Assembly: GCA_022605425.2 (NCBI GenBank)
Contig: JAKIMF020000001.1
Coordinates: 188,501-252,500, forward strand
DNA: 64,000 nucleotides
Direction: 5' to 3'
From: Hamiltosporidium tvaerminnensis
Lineage: Eukaryota > Microsporidia > Dubosqiidae
Shown: piece by piece, positions 23,916-34,903 of the stretch
Layout of the letters: the number at the start of each line of letters is the position of its first letter
How positions within the stretch are numbered: the first letter of the stretch is position 1
The notes under the pieces: generated by a model
Told to the model about the DNA's origin: nothing
Database searches by the model: none
Seen by the model: only the letters and a program-made list of their open reading frames with translations
Translations under genes and position numbers: made by a program

Positions 23916-24599
23916 TATGAAAATAAATTTAATTAAATCTCATCGCAAATTTGATGCTGTAATAATTGATTAGAAGACTATTGTGATCCCCGATTTCTTA
24001 TATAGGTTTTATGATCAATAAGAATATAAAGAAATAACACAAATATCATCGCTCAAAGAAAGTGACTTTACCTCACTTATTTTACTGATATTTCTTAATT
24101 ATCGAATTTTCAACATTTTTACTGACTTCTTATTTAATTAAACCTTGACTGCTTCGTTTGATTGGTTTGAAATTTGTATACTTATACGGTTTTGCCAATT
24201 TTTTAATTTTCAAACTATTATGAGCTCAAAGATTAAACTTTGCATGCAAATTAAGAAAAAAAATACTTTTTGCAGATTTATACAGATAAATGCCTTTTTA
24301 TGATGCATTTTTTAAGGCGAGTTTTATATCCTTCACATAACCTATTCTTAATTCATTCGTTTATACATTAATGAATGTTTGTTATGTTTTGAAGTGTTCG
24401 AATCAAAAATTAACGCAAGCTTCCTATTATTATGGGTTAAATGACTTTTTAGATTGAGATTTTTTTTGATTTACATCCTATGGTTAGATTCTTCAAATTA
24501 TCAAGCATTATCGTTTATTCTCCAAATTTTTTTAAATCATTTACGTTCCAGTTTTAAAATGCTCTCAATTCCTTATATATATATTCATTCCCCATTTTT

Positions 24600-24840
24600 A
24601 TTACTTTATTTTTTTCTGATAAATCTTTAATTTAATTTATATTTCAGTTCTTTCAATCAGGTTACGCCATCTAAAAGTATTTGTAGATATTTTTATTTTT
24701 ACTTATATAAAGCATCTTCCTCATTACTTGTTTGTCAAATAAGGTGTATTTTTTCATATAGATTTCAGTTTCTTCTATAACATACAACGAAGCTCTTTCT
24801 CAACTTCTCTAGAATTTTACAATTTTCAAATTAACATATT
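24600..24840 (-). pseudogene. far-decayed 3' remnant of the R2/CRE-like element
   Basis: Landmarks GTTACGCCATCTAAAA, CATCTTCCTCATTACTTGTT and GCTCTTTCTCAACTTCTC follow the same order as GTTATGCCATCTAAAA, CATCTTCCTCGTTGTCTACT and GCTCTCTCCCAGCTCAC at 18595-18740. Only the region encoding the protein tail and 3' flank remains. It lies just downstream of the decayed secreted-protein gene at 25124-26843. Confidence 0.45.
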
Positions 24841-25123
24841 AAACTTGAAAAATATTAAAAAATAGAAGATTTGTAAGAGCTCGTAAAATACAGTTTGTTG
24901 TTTAAGAGAATCAAAAATGACTCGAATTCACTGATTAAAGTTTTGACAAATTTGTTGCTAATCTAAAAAAGTTAAAAAATAAAAATTTAAAAGCGTGAAA
25001 ATCTAATACAATTGAATTTAAGAAATCTTTTTATTAAAGAATGATGGTAAAGTTTACATTCAGTTAAAATCAACTACTTGATTTTGATAATTTCCCTTTT
25101 TTGAACTATAGATTCAACATTGG

Positions 25124-26843
25124 TTAGTAATTCTTTTTCGATACTTTAAAAATCTTAACTACGTTAGTTTCAAATTTATTCTTGATCATTTCAGCAATCA
25201 TTACCTCGAAAAGCTCAATATTAATACCCTCGGTTTGCATTGCGAAATATTTGTCGCCAAAAAGACAACGAGCTTGATTTGCGAGTCCAATATTTGGATG
25301 AAGTTCGTTAATATGTTCTGATATTATTTCAAGTTTGGAGCCCGAATGATTTTCTACTAGAATTATAAGCTCTTGTATCTCTTTGAGATAACTGGTCATC
25401 TTTTTGATTTGAGCACTTTTTTCCTCCCAATCACTAAATCTATGAATCATCAAGTTATACAAATCCTTTGGTTGTTCTAAAGAAGAATTTCCCGAAAAAA
25501 GTTCCGAAGAAAGATTCGATAAGGGGTTCGAAGTTGGTTTTCCTGAAGAAGGATTTAGAGAAAATCCGTAAAATTGAATTTTCAGAAATGAATTCGAAGT
25601 TGAATCTCCCGAAGAATGATTCTTCGAATCGCATTGTTCTTTGATTTTATCAAGTTCTGTTTTTACTTCACCCATTAATAATTTTTTTTGATCAATAATT
25701 TTACGTATAAAATTTTGATAATACTCATTTACAGATAGAAAAATATAAAGGTTTCATTTCTGACTTTTTTCTAGATTTAGATTTGTTATCTCTTAGGAAT
25801 TGAATAAATTTATCCTTTTGATTTTCATTAGAATTTGATTTTTCAATACGGTTTATTTTTTTGGCTCTATTCATGTTTCTATCTTGGTTAAATCCTTTGG
25901 TTCATTGTAACCACAATTAAAAAATCTACAAAGTGGTATTTCAAGTAGTTTTTTTGTACAAATATCTTTTACTATTTTGTGCATATGGAAGCCAATTATT
26001 TCTTTAAAAACTTCCGATCCATTGACTATGTTAGTCATTAAATCTTAAAAAGATATCCAATATAATGAATCGAATTTTTTTTTTGATCTATGTATGACAA
26101 AAATCGAATTTTCAGAAGAAGCTTTCTCTTTTAACAAGTTTATGTTATCATCGGATAAAAGAAATTTAGAAGTTAGTTTATAATTCTCAAAAAAAGCAAA
26201 GATGTTGAGTATTAAATTCCAGAAACTGTAAACACATAAATTCATAACAATTTTATATTCTTTTGATCTAGAATCATTTAAATTTTTTAGAAATATATTT
26301 TCTGGATATTCTGTGGCTTCTGTTTTAAGTCCCGATATAGATAACATTATTTTATCATCGATATAGGAGAGAAGTAAAGGATCATCATCATATTTTAGAG
26401 AATTAAACAATTGATTAAAGAACTTTTGTTTGATTTTTTCGTTCTTATATTGTTCAAGAAATAATTCCTCACAGCCTTTGATATTGTCTTTAGAATATTC
26501 TCTAACTAAATTACAAAAGTATTTATAATCTTTTTTTCCGGAGGCAATTTTTGAAAAGCAAAAGCGATTTTTTCTAAATTTACTAGCATTCTGTTTTTGA
26601 TTGACTTGACACTGTAATATTTATTCAATACTTTGGAAAAAAATACAAATAATTTATAATTATCTGAGTTGTTCAAAACTCTTCTATATATCAACGAGTT
26701 CTTATTATCATAAATAACAAAATCTGTTATAGATTTGATAAATTTTGTATTTGTTCTAAAATTGATTTTTTTACGGTTTTATTTTGTTTTTTAGCCGTTT
26801 TACAAGTCATAAGAAAACAAATGTTGAATATAATTGTCTTCAT
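25124..26843 (-). pseudogene. decayed copy of the secreted-protein family
   Basis: The minus-strand ATG at 26843 opens a frame with the same signal-peptide layout and Lys/Asn-rich follow-up as the gene at 12094 (MKTIIFNICFLMTCKT versus MKKYILIICFLMFCNT). After about 38 codons a stop and frame change occur, and the homologous TDFVIYDN-like block continues in another frame (26694-26506), then 26410-26045 and 25675-25124. The last piece contains Ser/Gly-rich repeated phrases (SSGDS, SSGKP, SGNSS) not seen in the intact copy. At least three interruptions make a functional product unlikely. Confidence 0.75.
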
Positions 26844-26864
26844 TTTTTAGAATTCGAAATTTGG
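26844..26864 (-). promoter_or_regulatory. conserved upstream box of the secreted-protein family
   Basis: On the minus strand CCAAATTTCGAATTC and then TAAAAA precede the ATG. It matches the box at 12074-12093. Confidence 0.5.
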
Positions 26865-29800
26865 AAAACTATAAATATCTTTGTATTAATTTACTTAAAA
26901 TGGCATTTGATTTTGATTATGCCATTTTGGTCATTCTAGTTTTTTGCAATTCACATTTATTTGTTCGCAAGTCATTTTATTTGTTAGAAAGAATAAAGAA
27001 ATACTGGTTTTTAATGAAATGTCTTTCCTGTCAGTAGCAGTAGAATTTTATTCGTAAAATTTTTCTGAAAAAGAAAATTCCTGAGCACATCTATTTATAT
27101 TTTAAAGAAGGATTTCAATAATATAATATGGAAAAAATTAAAACAGCAATAATTTTAAAAACATTGGTTTCTATTCTTTAATAATTATAATAATTACTTT
27201 TTATAACCGGCAAATAAATCCGAAAAAAAATATAATTTTAAATTATTCCAAGATTTAGCTTAAAAGAGTATTTTTAATAATCAAATATAAAGGATTGGGT
27301 CTTTTTATTTTATAGTTTCAAAGTCGAAAATAAGGATTAAAATACTTTATTCGGTCAATTTTACGTAATAAAACACGGAAATTATAATTTTATTGAAGCA
27401 TACAACCCACTTAATTTTCTTATCGGCTAATCATCAGGAATTTTAGGCGAAATTTTTGCCAGATTTGTGGCTAATATGATACTTTTGTAAGCTTAAAACC
27501 TTCTTAACTTTTTGTATAGTTCTTACATTCTTATATGAGCTTTGGCATTTTTTCCTATGATTGGTTGCTTCAAGTATAACTATAGTTAGAAGTATTGTTT
27601 ATTGGTTGTTATTCCACATTTTTTGTTTTTTTGTTGCGTAAATGTAATGTAAATTATTTTTAGCGATTTCTCGAATCCGGAATTTTTCATCTAAAATATC
27701 AATTTTTTTAATATAAGAAAAGATTTATATACTTGGAAATTGGAAATGTGATTTCGAGTTTGATTAAATAGAATGGTAGTAAATCGTTTATTGTCTAAAT
27801 GACCTGGATTTGTTTTAATAGATATTTCAGTGTTATATATTAAACCATTATATCAAATAATTAGAACACCAACCCAAAAAACAATCAATTAATTCAAAAT
27901 CAAAATATATAATGCATCCATATTGTAAAATGGTCATTACATAAATCTCAAGGAATCAATATGCGCCAATTCATAAATAAACCGGTTTCAAAGTATTGCT
28001 TTACAATCGAAATATTCTACTGTCCTTCAAATTCTGCAATCGGTCTGCTCAAGATACAAACTCGTTTTTTTGGAAAGAGAAACTGCTATTTAAAAATAGT
28101 TATAGTTTGCTTACTTTTAGGCACGAAAAATAGTAGCAAATATCTATTATAAATATTTCACTAAAATAGATACAGATTAATATTTAACATATTTTATAAA
28201 TTTTGCTTCGTTCATGTTGTAAAATTCAGTTATATACCCGAAATACACCTTTTTTATTTACATAATGCATTTTCAAAAAAAAAAAACATTATTTAATTCT
28301 TTGTTCGATTATATATTGTCTAATGGAACAAAAAATTGCAAATTGAACATTATAATTATCTCCCAATCATTGCTTACGTTAAAAAAATGAGGATTGAGTT
28401 TTAATCTAAACCTATAAAAAAAACTTAATTTTATTCTGAAAAATAAATAGTCTAAATAAAATCACAAGATTGTTTTTTTAAAATTAACATATAAAAAATA
28501 CACTATAAATCTATTCCTAGAATTTCTATAATAGAATGTATCCATAAAGTAACCTTTAACAAATAATAGGTGTTTTATCCGAGAAATACAATGCTCTGTA
28601 TTTTTCTCTTTTTTATACGTGCATTGTTTTTTTTTAATTTATCTTCGCCATTTTGATTACATGCTTCATATGTAATGTTCCATCGAAACAGTGACAAAAT
28701 TTATTTTTATGTTATAATAAAACGCTTTTTTCTCCGCTGAGTGTACTAAAGTCATATTGTGATGATTAGTATCCAGGGTCTTTAAGTATTAATAAATATC
28801 TAGTCCCTATAAATATCCAATTTAATAATTTAACACACAAATGTAGCTGTAAATATCTCGTTGTATTTGCTGGTACTTCAAGATTCGCTAGATAATAATT
28901 GTGAAATTTTTATAAATGTATCACGTTGAAGCATATATTTCATAGTTTTAATGAATAAGAATCAACTTATAGAAAAATAGTCGATTTAAAGATCTTTTCG
29001 TGCTATGAATTTGATATTTATCTTACGAAAAAAAATTTAACCTTTGTATTATAATTTGATTAAATTTTAGAGCAATAACTAAATTGAGAAGTTTACTGTC
29101 AGAATTTAAAAATTATTTCCTTTTTTGATTCCATCTTATTTCTGCGACAAATTGTCTGCTTTGTAATTAGAGTGATTCTAGATGGGTTTTGTAGATTAAT
29201 TTAGTATTTTTTAGAGGAACAACAGTTACACGCTTGAAAATTATTGTACAGCCAGATAATAGTTACATTTCAAGAATTTTATGTCAACAAGTCGCAAAAA
29301 CGGCATCAGAACTTCTAAAAATTCTTAAATATTAGCGCCTTTTCTGCAATCATACTACATTTCAACCTTGGTATAGTAGAATACGCACAGTAACGAATTA
29401 TTGTGTTTGATTTCTTCAAAAATTTTACAAAAACACAGACAGCTTCTAAATTTGGCTTAAAATAATCCAGAGTTTAACTTTTTTTACTACCTACGAATTT
29501 AGTTTTAAATTTTATTGATTCGCTTTTTAAAAAAATTTACTTTATGGCTGCTTTTTATCCTAAATTTAATTGGTAATAAGCTTTTTATTTGTTGTAGAAT
29601 GAATTTTGTAACTAGTTCTTTTTCTTTAAAAATAGTGGTATTTACAATAATATTTTAAGAACTTAACGAAGAATTTACTCTGCCCGTTCCGCCTTAGATG
29701 TATTTAATTAGTTCTGATCTAAGTAAAAGAATGGTCTTTCGTAATGATTCGAGTGTGTTTTGTTTCTATTCACGACATAATTGTAACATCATTTGATTTA

Positions 29801-31760
29801 AGATATACGCTGATTCAAATCAATGTATTCAAAGTAGTAGGTTATTCAATTATTGTATGCGCATTTTTTTAAAAAAAATTACAATATTCAATTGTGTTAA
29901 GAGTTTCTATGATTTGAATATATGTTATATTTATGAACAAACGATCCAAGTGTTTTCATTTTATCCATTACTTTTCGTTTCCATTCTTAATACCATACCA
30001 ATAATTAATTCTTAAGAAAACGCGAATTACTTACAAACTTACGAGTTCGATCTATAGTTGGTACACAATTTATGTTTCGAAACCAGGAGGTTTGTGTTTG
30101 CCAGAAATTTTAACTATTCAGAAGAACTATGTCTGAAACGACTAAATAGAAGGCGAAGCCTTAATCTACTCGTAATTATGTTCTCATTTTGCGAAATACA
30201 CAATCTAAAAAAATCCTAAATACTAAATACGAACGCAAGAATGAGGTTTTTTTGCTAAAAATATCATTTATGTGCATTTTTCGTTTGAATCCCTAAACTT
30301 TTCGTAATGAAGATGATTTTACTTCTAATCGACAGTACTATAATACTCTTATCTACAGAAGGACAATTAAATTCGTTGTTAAAAGGTTAAGGATTTACAT
30401 TTTAAATATTTTTTCACATACACGGTCACATTTGCTATTTCTGGTTAATTCTGTGGCTCAACATATGAAACTAACCCAGAAACAAAATTTTAACGACTAT
30501 TTTTAAGCTAAATACCTACGTTAAATATTTAAGACATGAACATTCCTGGTTTTTTTGACAAAACATTTTTCTAGTTAGGAATCATAAATATCTAATATAG
30601 GAACTCAATCATAATCAAAATTTATCTAATCATTGGTAAGATTAGAATTATATGCTTTTTAATTCGAGTAATTTTCTTTTTTGGTAATTCTCATATCTTT
30701 TATTTAAATAAAGACTGATAAATCCAGGTTTTTGGTTCTCTGTGCGCTCTTTTCGATTCAAATTGATTCTTAACTAATCATATACGTTTCTCGATTTCGA
30801 ACTGAACAAATTTTTTATGCTTTTTCTATAACTCAAATAACTTCTTAATACATGTTAAAGATTATTTGTCTGTATTTCATTATCAGATTATACTTTGACC
30901 TGTTTTTTGCCTCCTATAACATGACCAAATCACTTTTGATCTAAAGATATAATTTTTACAGTAAAATTAAGATGTTTCTGATGTTATTAAGATTTAAAGT
31001 AAAGTAATTATAAATATTATCGATTTCACAGCTTTTCAGTTTAAAAAGAGATCAGGAAAATTTATATGTATATCAAGTAAAGTATATGTGGATTAGATAG
31101 TATATGAGTCAAATGTATATTTTATCAAAGGATGTGACTTTTATTTTTTTTTGTTCAGGATTATCCAATCAAAAGTCCCATTTTTCTATAAATTAATTGC
31201 ATGAAATCCTTCTTATTTTCATAGACTTAATAAATGCTCAATTCATTCCACCTCTATTTCCAATTTCAGCTCAAATAAATAAAAAAATAAAGAAAAATTT
31301 CACTATTTCCTTTTTTCAGGCAAACTTTCATACAATGAAGGTTCAGATTTTTTTGTTACTGTCCAAATATTAAAGGAAAATACACATTAATTTTTTATCG
31401 CATTGTAGTTTTTATAAAAATATTACGAAAATGACAAATATGGAATTAGAAAACATAAAAGACTTCGAATTATTGAAAATTTTCCTCTTAAAATTAATTG
31501 TAAGTAGAAAAGTGGGTTTTATAGCCAATTAGCAATATATATAAACATTAAAAGTGTAGGGTATATCTGACAGATGTTGACAACGCCGTAAAAGAAGTAA
31601 CAACATATTCTAATAATATAGCAGAAACCTATGTTTTGCCTCTATGCATTTTTCTGCTTATACTGGAATAAAGACAATGTTTCTGTAAGTCACAAAAAAA
31701 TACAGCGGGTTTAAGCAAGAGGAAACAGAACTGTTTCCAAAGCGAGTTAAATTTTCAGAA
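26865..31760. other. AT-rich desert, no gene seen
   Basis: About 4.9 kb without a convincing frame. The 63-67 codon frames at 26834 and 27961 have no motif. I saw no RNA gene or terminal repeats. Confidence 0.5.
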
Positions 31761-31769
31761 TTCCAGCTT

Positions 31770-32310
31770 TGAAGGCGCGATGGTATGATTTCGAAAATGA
31801 CTGCAAATTATCTTAGAAAAATACAGATGGATTTTGTCGATATGCGTAAATACTCAACAGATATTGACGGCTTTCGATGGATCTTAAACATTCATAGATG
31901 TACCCAGCAAGTGTTTATTTGGAATATATTTACGAAAAAGTCAGTTGCCGCTATTGCGAATGCGCTGGAAATCTCATTATTATCGAAGGTTCACGCAGTT
32001 TCCTAAAACCGGAAATGAAAAACTAGTTTGTGAGCCCCAGATTTAACAAATATTTGCCGGATACAATATTTCTTTTATTACTGGAACTGCAAGCCACTTA
32101 CAAAATCAAAGTTAGGTTAGAATATCCAATCAAAAATAGTAAGCAAGCTTGCTATGAATTTGAGAATATCTCAACTAGAAACATTGATTGAATTATAATA
32201 GAAAATGGGGCTTAGCCGCAATCAAACTTGGATCAAACTAATGATGAAAACTCGGAAGGAAGTATTTAGACGTTGCATATGAAAAACTGCTATTAAATTC
32301 GAAGCAGTGT
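31770..32310 (+). pseudogene. decayed DDE integrase core (retroelement)
   Basis: The frame from 31785 encodes QMDFVDMRKYS followed by DGFRWILNIH and, shortly after, IFTKKSVAAIANALE, which is the start of a retroviral-type integrase core (first catalytic Asp within the MDFVDM block). The frame stops at 32004-32006. Further on, other frames give RFNKYLPD and an YKIKV/EYPIKN region where the family has the second Asp and the Glu helix. No long terminal repeats or reverse transcriptase were recognised next to it, so it is a small fossil of an LTR-type or similar element. Confidence 0.55.
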
Positions 32311-33203
32311 AATTTGATAAGAAATTCTTTGAGCTTCAAACTAAAGAAATATATTCTTAACTTTGATCAAAACATCGAAGTGTAGTTTTATTAAGATAAA
32401 CCAGATAGAAAAAGTCAATTGTCTAATTAAATAGATATTTTATTCTACAGTTTCACTCCTTTTTTAAAAAATACCAGTCCTTTTTGAAAATTGATGCGGA
32501 TATGCAATGCACTTTTTTCGTTTGAAATTTAATCCTTGATATCTAGTACTCCCTAAAGAGCGAGTGAGTTAATAGCAACCAAAAAACAAAAAAACTATGC
32601 AAAATATTTGGCTTTTATAAGGAAGAGTTTCGAAAAGTTCTTTGAAGCGGTGACAACTTTTTAATATAATGCGATTGAAGGCAAAAATTGTTTGCAAAAT
32701 CACATTAAAACCCATTATTATGATGAATTATCTCATCTAGACGACACTATGAATACTTAGGGTAAATTGTTAGACAAATATTGTTTTCGTCTTTAAGATT
32801 AGTATGTTCAATTTTTTTAATACGAATTTCTCAATGATTGTTTTCTTTCTTTATTTTTTTTTCAACATATTCGCATTTCTTAAAATAGAAAGAATTAGCA
32901 AAAGAAAAAAATATATTACGAAATGAGAATTGCATATAGAAAGAATTTGTGTAAATAAATGAATTAAATAATATAAATAGATTTGATTCCCCTCTTTAAA
33001 CTTTAATTTGAAAATTTTTGGTGGTTTTAATGAGTTGAAATTTATTATACATACTCGTTTCTTTTTTTAATATTTCTAAATTTCAATATTCTTAAATTTA
33101 ATATTCTTAATTCTTCTTAAACTTTCCTTCATTGTTTTATTTAATAGTCATTCCTGCTACAAGCAATTATGCAGTAAAAAATATTTTTTTATTTACAAAA
33201 CTC
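32310..33203. other. AT-rich spacer before the 33221 gene
   Basis: No gene or repeat is recognised. The last 200 bases are rich in TTCTTAA and TTTCTAAATTTC-like runs. Confidence 0.45.
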
Positions 33204-33220
33204 GCCCAAAAGACCCACAA
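33204..33220 (+). promoter_or_regulatory. CCC-type start-proximal motif
   Basis: Two CCC-containing words (GCCCAAAAG and ACCCACAA) lie within 17 bases of the ATG. Short CCC or GGG motifs directly before the start codon are a known feature of microsporidian genes with very short 5' leaders. That they act so here is inference. Confidence 0.4.
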
Positions 33221-34903
33221 ATGCATAAAATTATAAATCAAATAGAAGAAAATAAAATATCACTTGAAAAGGCATTTTCACTGGTAAAAAACAAGCCATA
33301 TTTCATCGATCTTTATATCTACCGTAACAATATAACTTCCTCGATATTTATCCCCTATTTCGACCAACTTTCTAATCATTCAAAATGTCTTTTAATTCCT
33401 TTATATTTAACCACCTTTCCTACCTCGGATATGTTTTTAGACAAAGAATTAGAAATAATGGTTATAAAAAAATATTTATTAAGAAATAACACCTCTCAAG
33501 TATCTCATATAAATAACACCCTAGAAAAACCTCATATAAATAACACCCTAGAAGAATCTCATATAATTAACACCTCCCAAGTATCTCATATAAATAACAC
33601 CTCTCAAGTATCTCATATAATTAACACCTCCCAAGAATCTCATATAAATAACACCTCCCAAGAATCTCATATAAATAACACCTCTCAAGTATATGATATA
33701 ATTAACACCCCTCGTATTATCAATAACCTTCCTTCATACAATCTCTCTTTAAATTTTCTTTTAAATAATTTTACCTATAAATCAGATTTACAAGACAGGT
33801 TTATTCTTACAAATCTTATTCTAATTTTTAAAACATTTAAAATAAAACCCCTTTATACTAATAGTTCTAAAAGTACCAATATTAACACCCCTTTAGTTCC
33901 TAGTAATAATAATACATGTAAATACTGTAATAACACCCTTACAATAGAAGAGACTATTCTCTTATCAGATACTGTTAATAAGCATATGAGTAATATTAAT
34001 ATTCCTTGTTATGAAAGAGGTGTTATTATTATGGGTCTTATAATTCAAAGTATTGATATTAAGGGTTTAAAGGAATATAAATATTTTTCAAATATTTTAA
34101 ATGATTATTGGGGTGTTATTTATACAGATACCTGTAACCACTGTAAAAGTAATAAGAATAATAATAAGGAATGTGATTTAGAGGGTGTTAGTTATAAGGC
34201 GGATTCTATTATAGATAAGGGTGTTGTTAATTATATGGATGGTGATTTAGAGGGTGTTAGTTATAAGGCGGATTCTATTATAGATAAGGGTGTTGTTAAT
34301 TATATGGATGGTGATTTAGAGGGTGTTAGTTATAAGACGGATTCTTTTATAAATAAGGGTGTTAGTGATAACACTATTACCACTTTAAATAACACCCCTT
34401 TATATATTAATCTTTCTGTTTCTAAAGAAATAAGACCCTCTTATATTTTACAGGCAATTAACACCCTTAAAAAGAGGTATTGTGAATTAACAGTAAAAAC
34501 AATACCTAAATTATTAACACCCTCATCTACTTATATCCCATTATTATTTAAAAGTCTTATTCAGTATTTAACAGATAATAACACTTCAGCTATAAATGTA
34601 CCTGTTATCGACTTAATAACACTTTTACACGTTAAATATCTTAAAATAGTATATCCGTTATCGTTAGAACAGTTATTTAGTAATAACACATCATTAACTG
34701 ATAAATTAATATTTTTACAAATATTTTTTACTTTGGTCGATACAGTGGATATAATTATGGTAAAAGAGATTTATAAGTATTTTATTTATAAGTCTAAAGG
34801 TAATTTATACAATGATACAATAAAAGAAACTGCTTGTGTGTTTATAGAAAAATGTAAGACAAGAATATATTCTAACAGTCGTTGTAATAGAGATTCTTTA
34901 TGA
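33221..34903 (+). CDS. unknown 560-aa protein with motif-derived repeats and two CxxC pairs
   Basis: I do not recognise the family. The non-repeated parts are Leu/Ile-rich and look alpha-helical (residues 1-88, about 170-310 and about 405-545), as in a helical-repeat scaffold protein. Two CxxC pairs (C233/C236 and C305/C308) could bind one zinc ion. Residues about 89-165 are a 9-residue repeat (NNTSQVSHI-like, about eight copies), and residues 319-380 hold a 23-residue repeat of nearly three copies (DLEGVSYKADSI...). Both repeats carry the AACACC or GGGTGTTA motif that also fills dynein. No signal peptide or membrane segment is evident. The start is supported by the CCC words before it and by the long open frame. 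The stop is followed by plain AT-rich DNA. A conserved housekeeping role hidden by divergence is likely but not shown. Confidence 0.8.
   Translation: MHKIINQIEENKISLEKAFSLVKNKPYFIDLYIYRNNITSSIFIPYFDQLSNHSKCLLIPLYLTTFPTSDMFLDKELEIMVIKKYLLRNNTSQVSHINNTLEKPHINNTLEESHIINTSQVSHINNTSQVSHIINTSQESHINNTSQESHINNTSQVYDIINTPRIINNLPSYNLSLNFLLNNFTYKSDLQDRFILTNLILIFKTFKIKPLYTNSSKSTNINTPLVPSNNNTCKYCNNTLTIEETILLSDTVNKHMSNINIPCYERGVIIMGLIIQSIDIKGLKEYKYFSNILNDYWGVIYTDTCNHCKSNKNNNKECDLEGVSYKADSIIDKGVVNYMDGDLEGVSYKADSIIDKGVVNYMDGDLEGVSYKTDSFINKGVSDNTITTLNNTPLYINLSVSKEIRPSYILQAINTLKKRYCELTVKTIPKLLTPSSTYIPLLFKSLIQYLTDNNTSAINVPVIDLITLLHVKYLKIVYPLSLEQLFSNNTSLTDKLIFLQIFFTLVDTVDIIMVKEIYKYFIYKSKGNLYNDTIKETACVFIEKCKTRIYSNSRCNRDSL
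33488..33712 (+). repeat. 27-base coding minisatellite
   Basis: About eight in-frame units of AATAACACCTCTCAAGTA-type sequence plus TCTCATATA, encoding NNTSQVSHI with variants (NTLEKPHI, NTSQESHI). Neighbouring units alternate between variants, which suggests duplication of blocks of two. Confidence 0.85.
34175..34360 (+). repeat. 69-base coding tandem repeat, 2.7 copies
   Basis: Units at 34175-34243 and 34244-34312 are identical by eye; the third is partial and diverged. Each unit contains GAGGGTGTTAGT and AAGGGTGTTGTT, the plus-strand form of the motif, whereas the array at 33488 has the opposite form. Confidence 0.9.

Noticed and set aside
33488-33712. Regular 27-base repeats as a CRISPR array
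   Set aside because: The repeats are contiguous without spacers, are in frame in a gene, and the sequence is eukaryotic.
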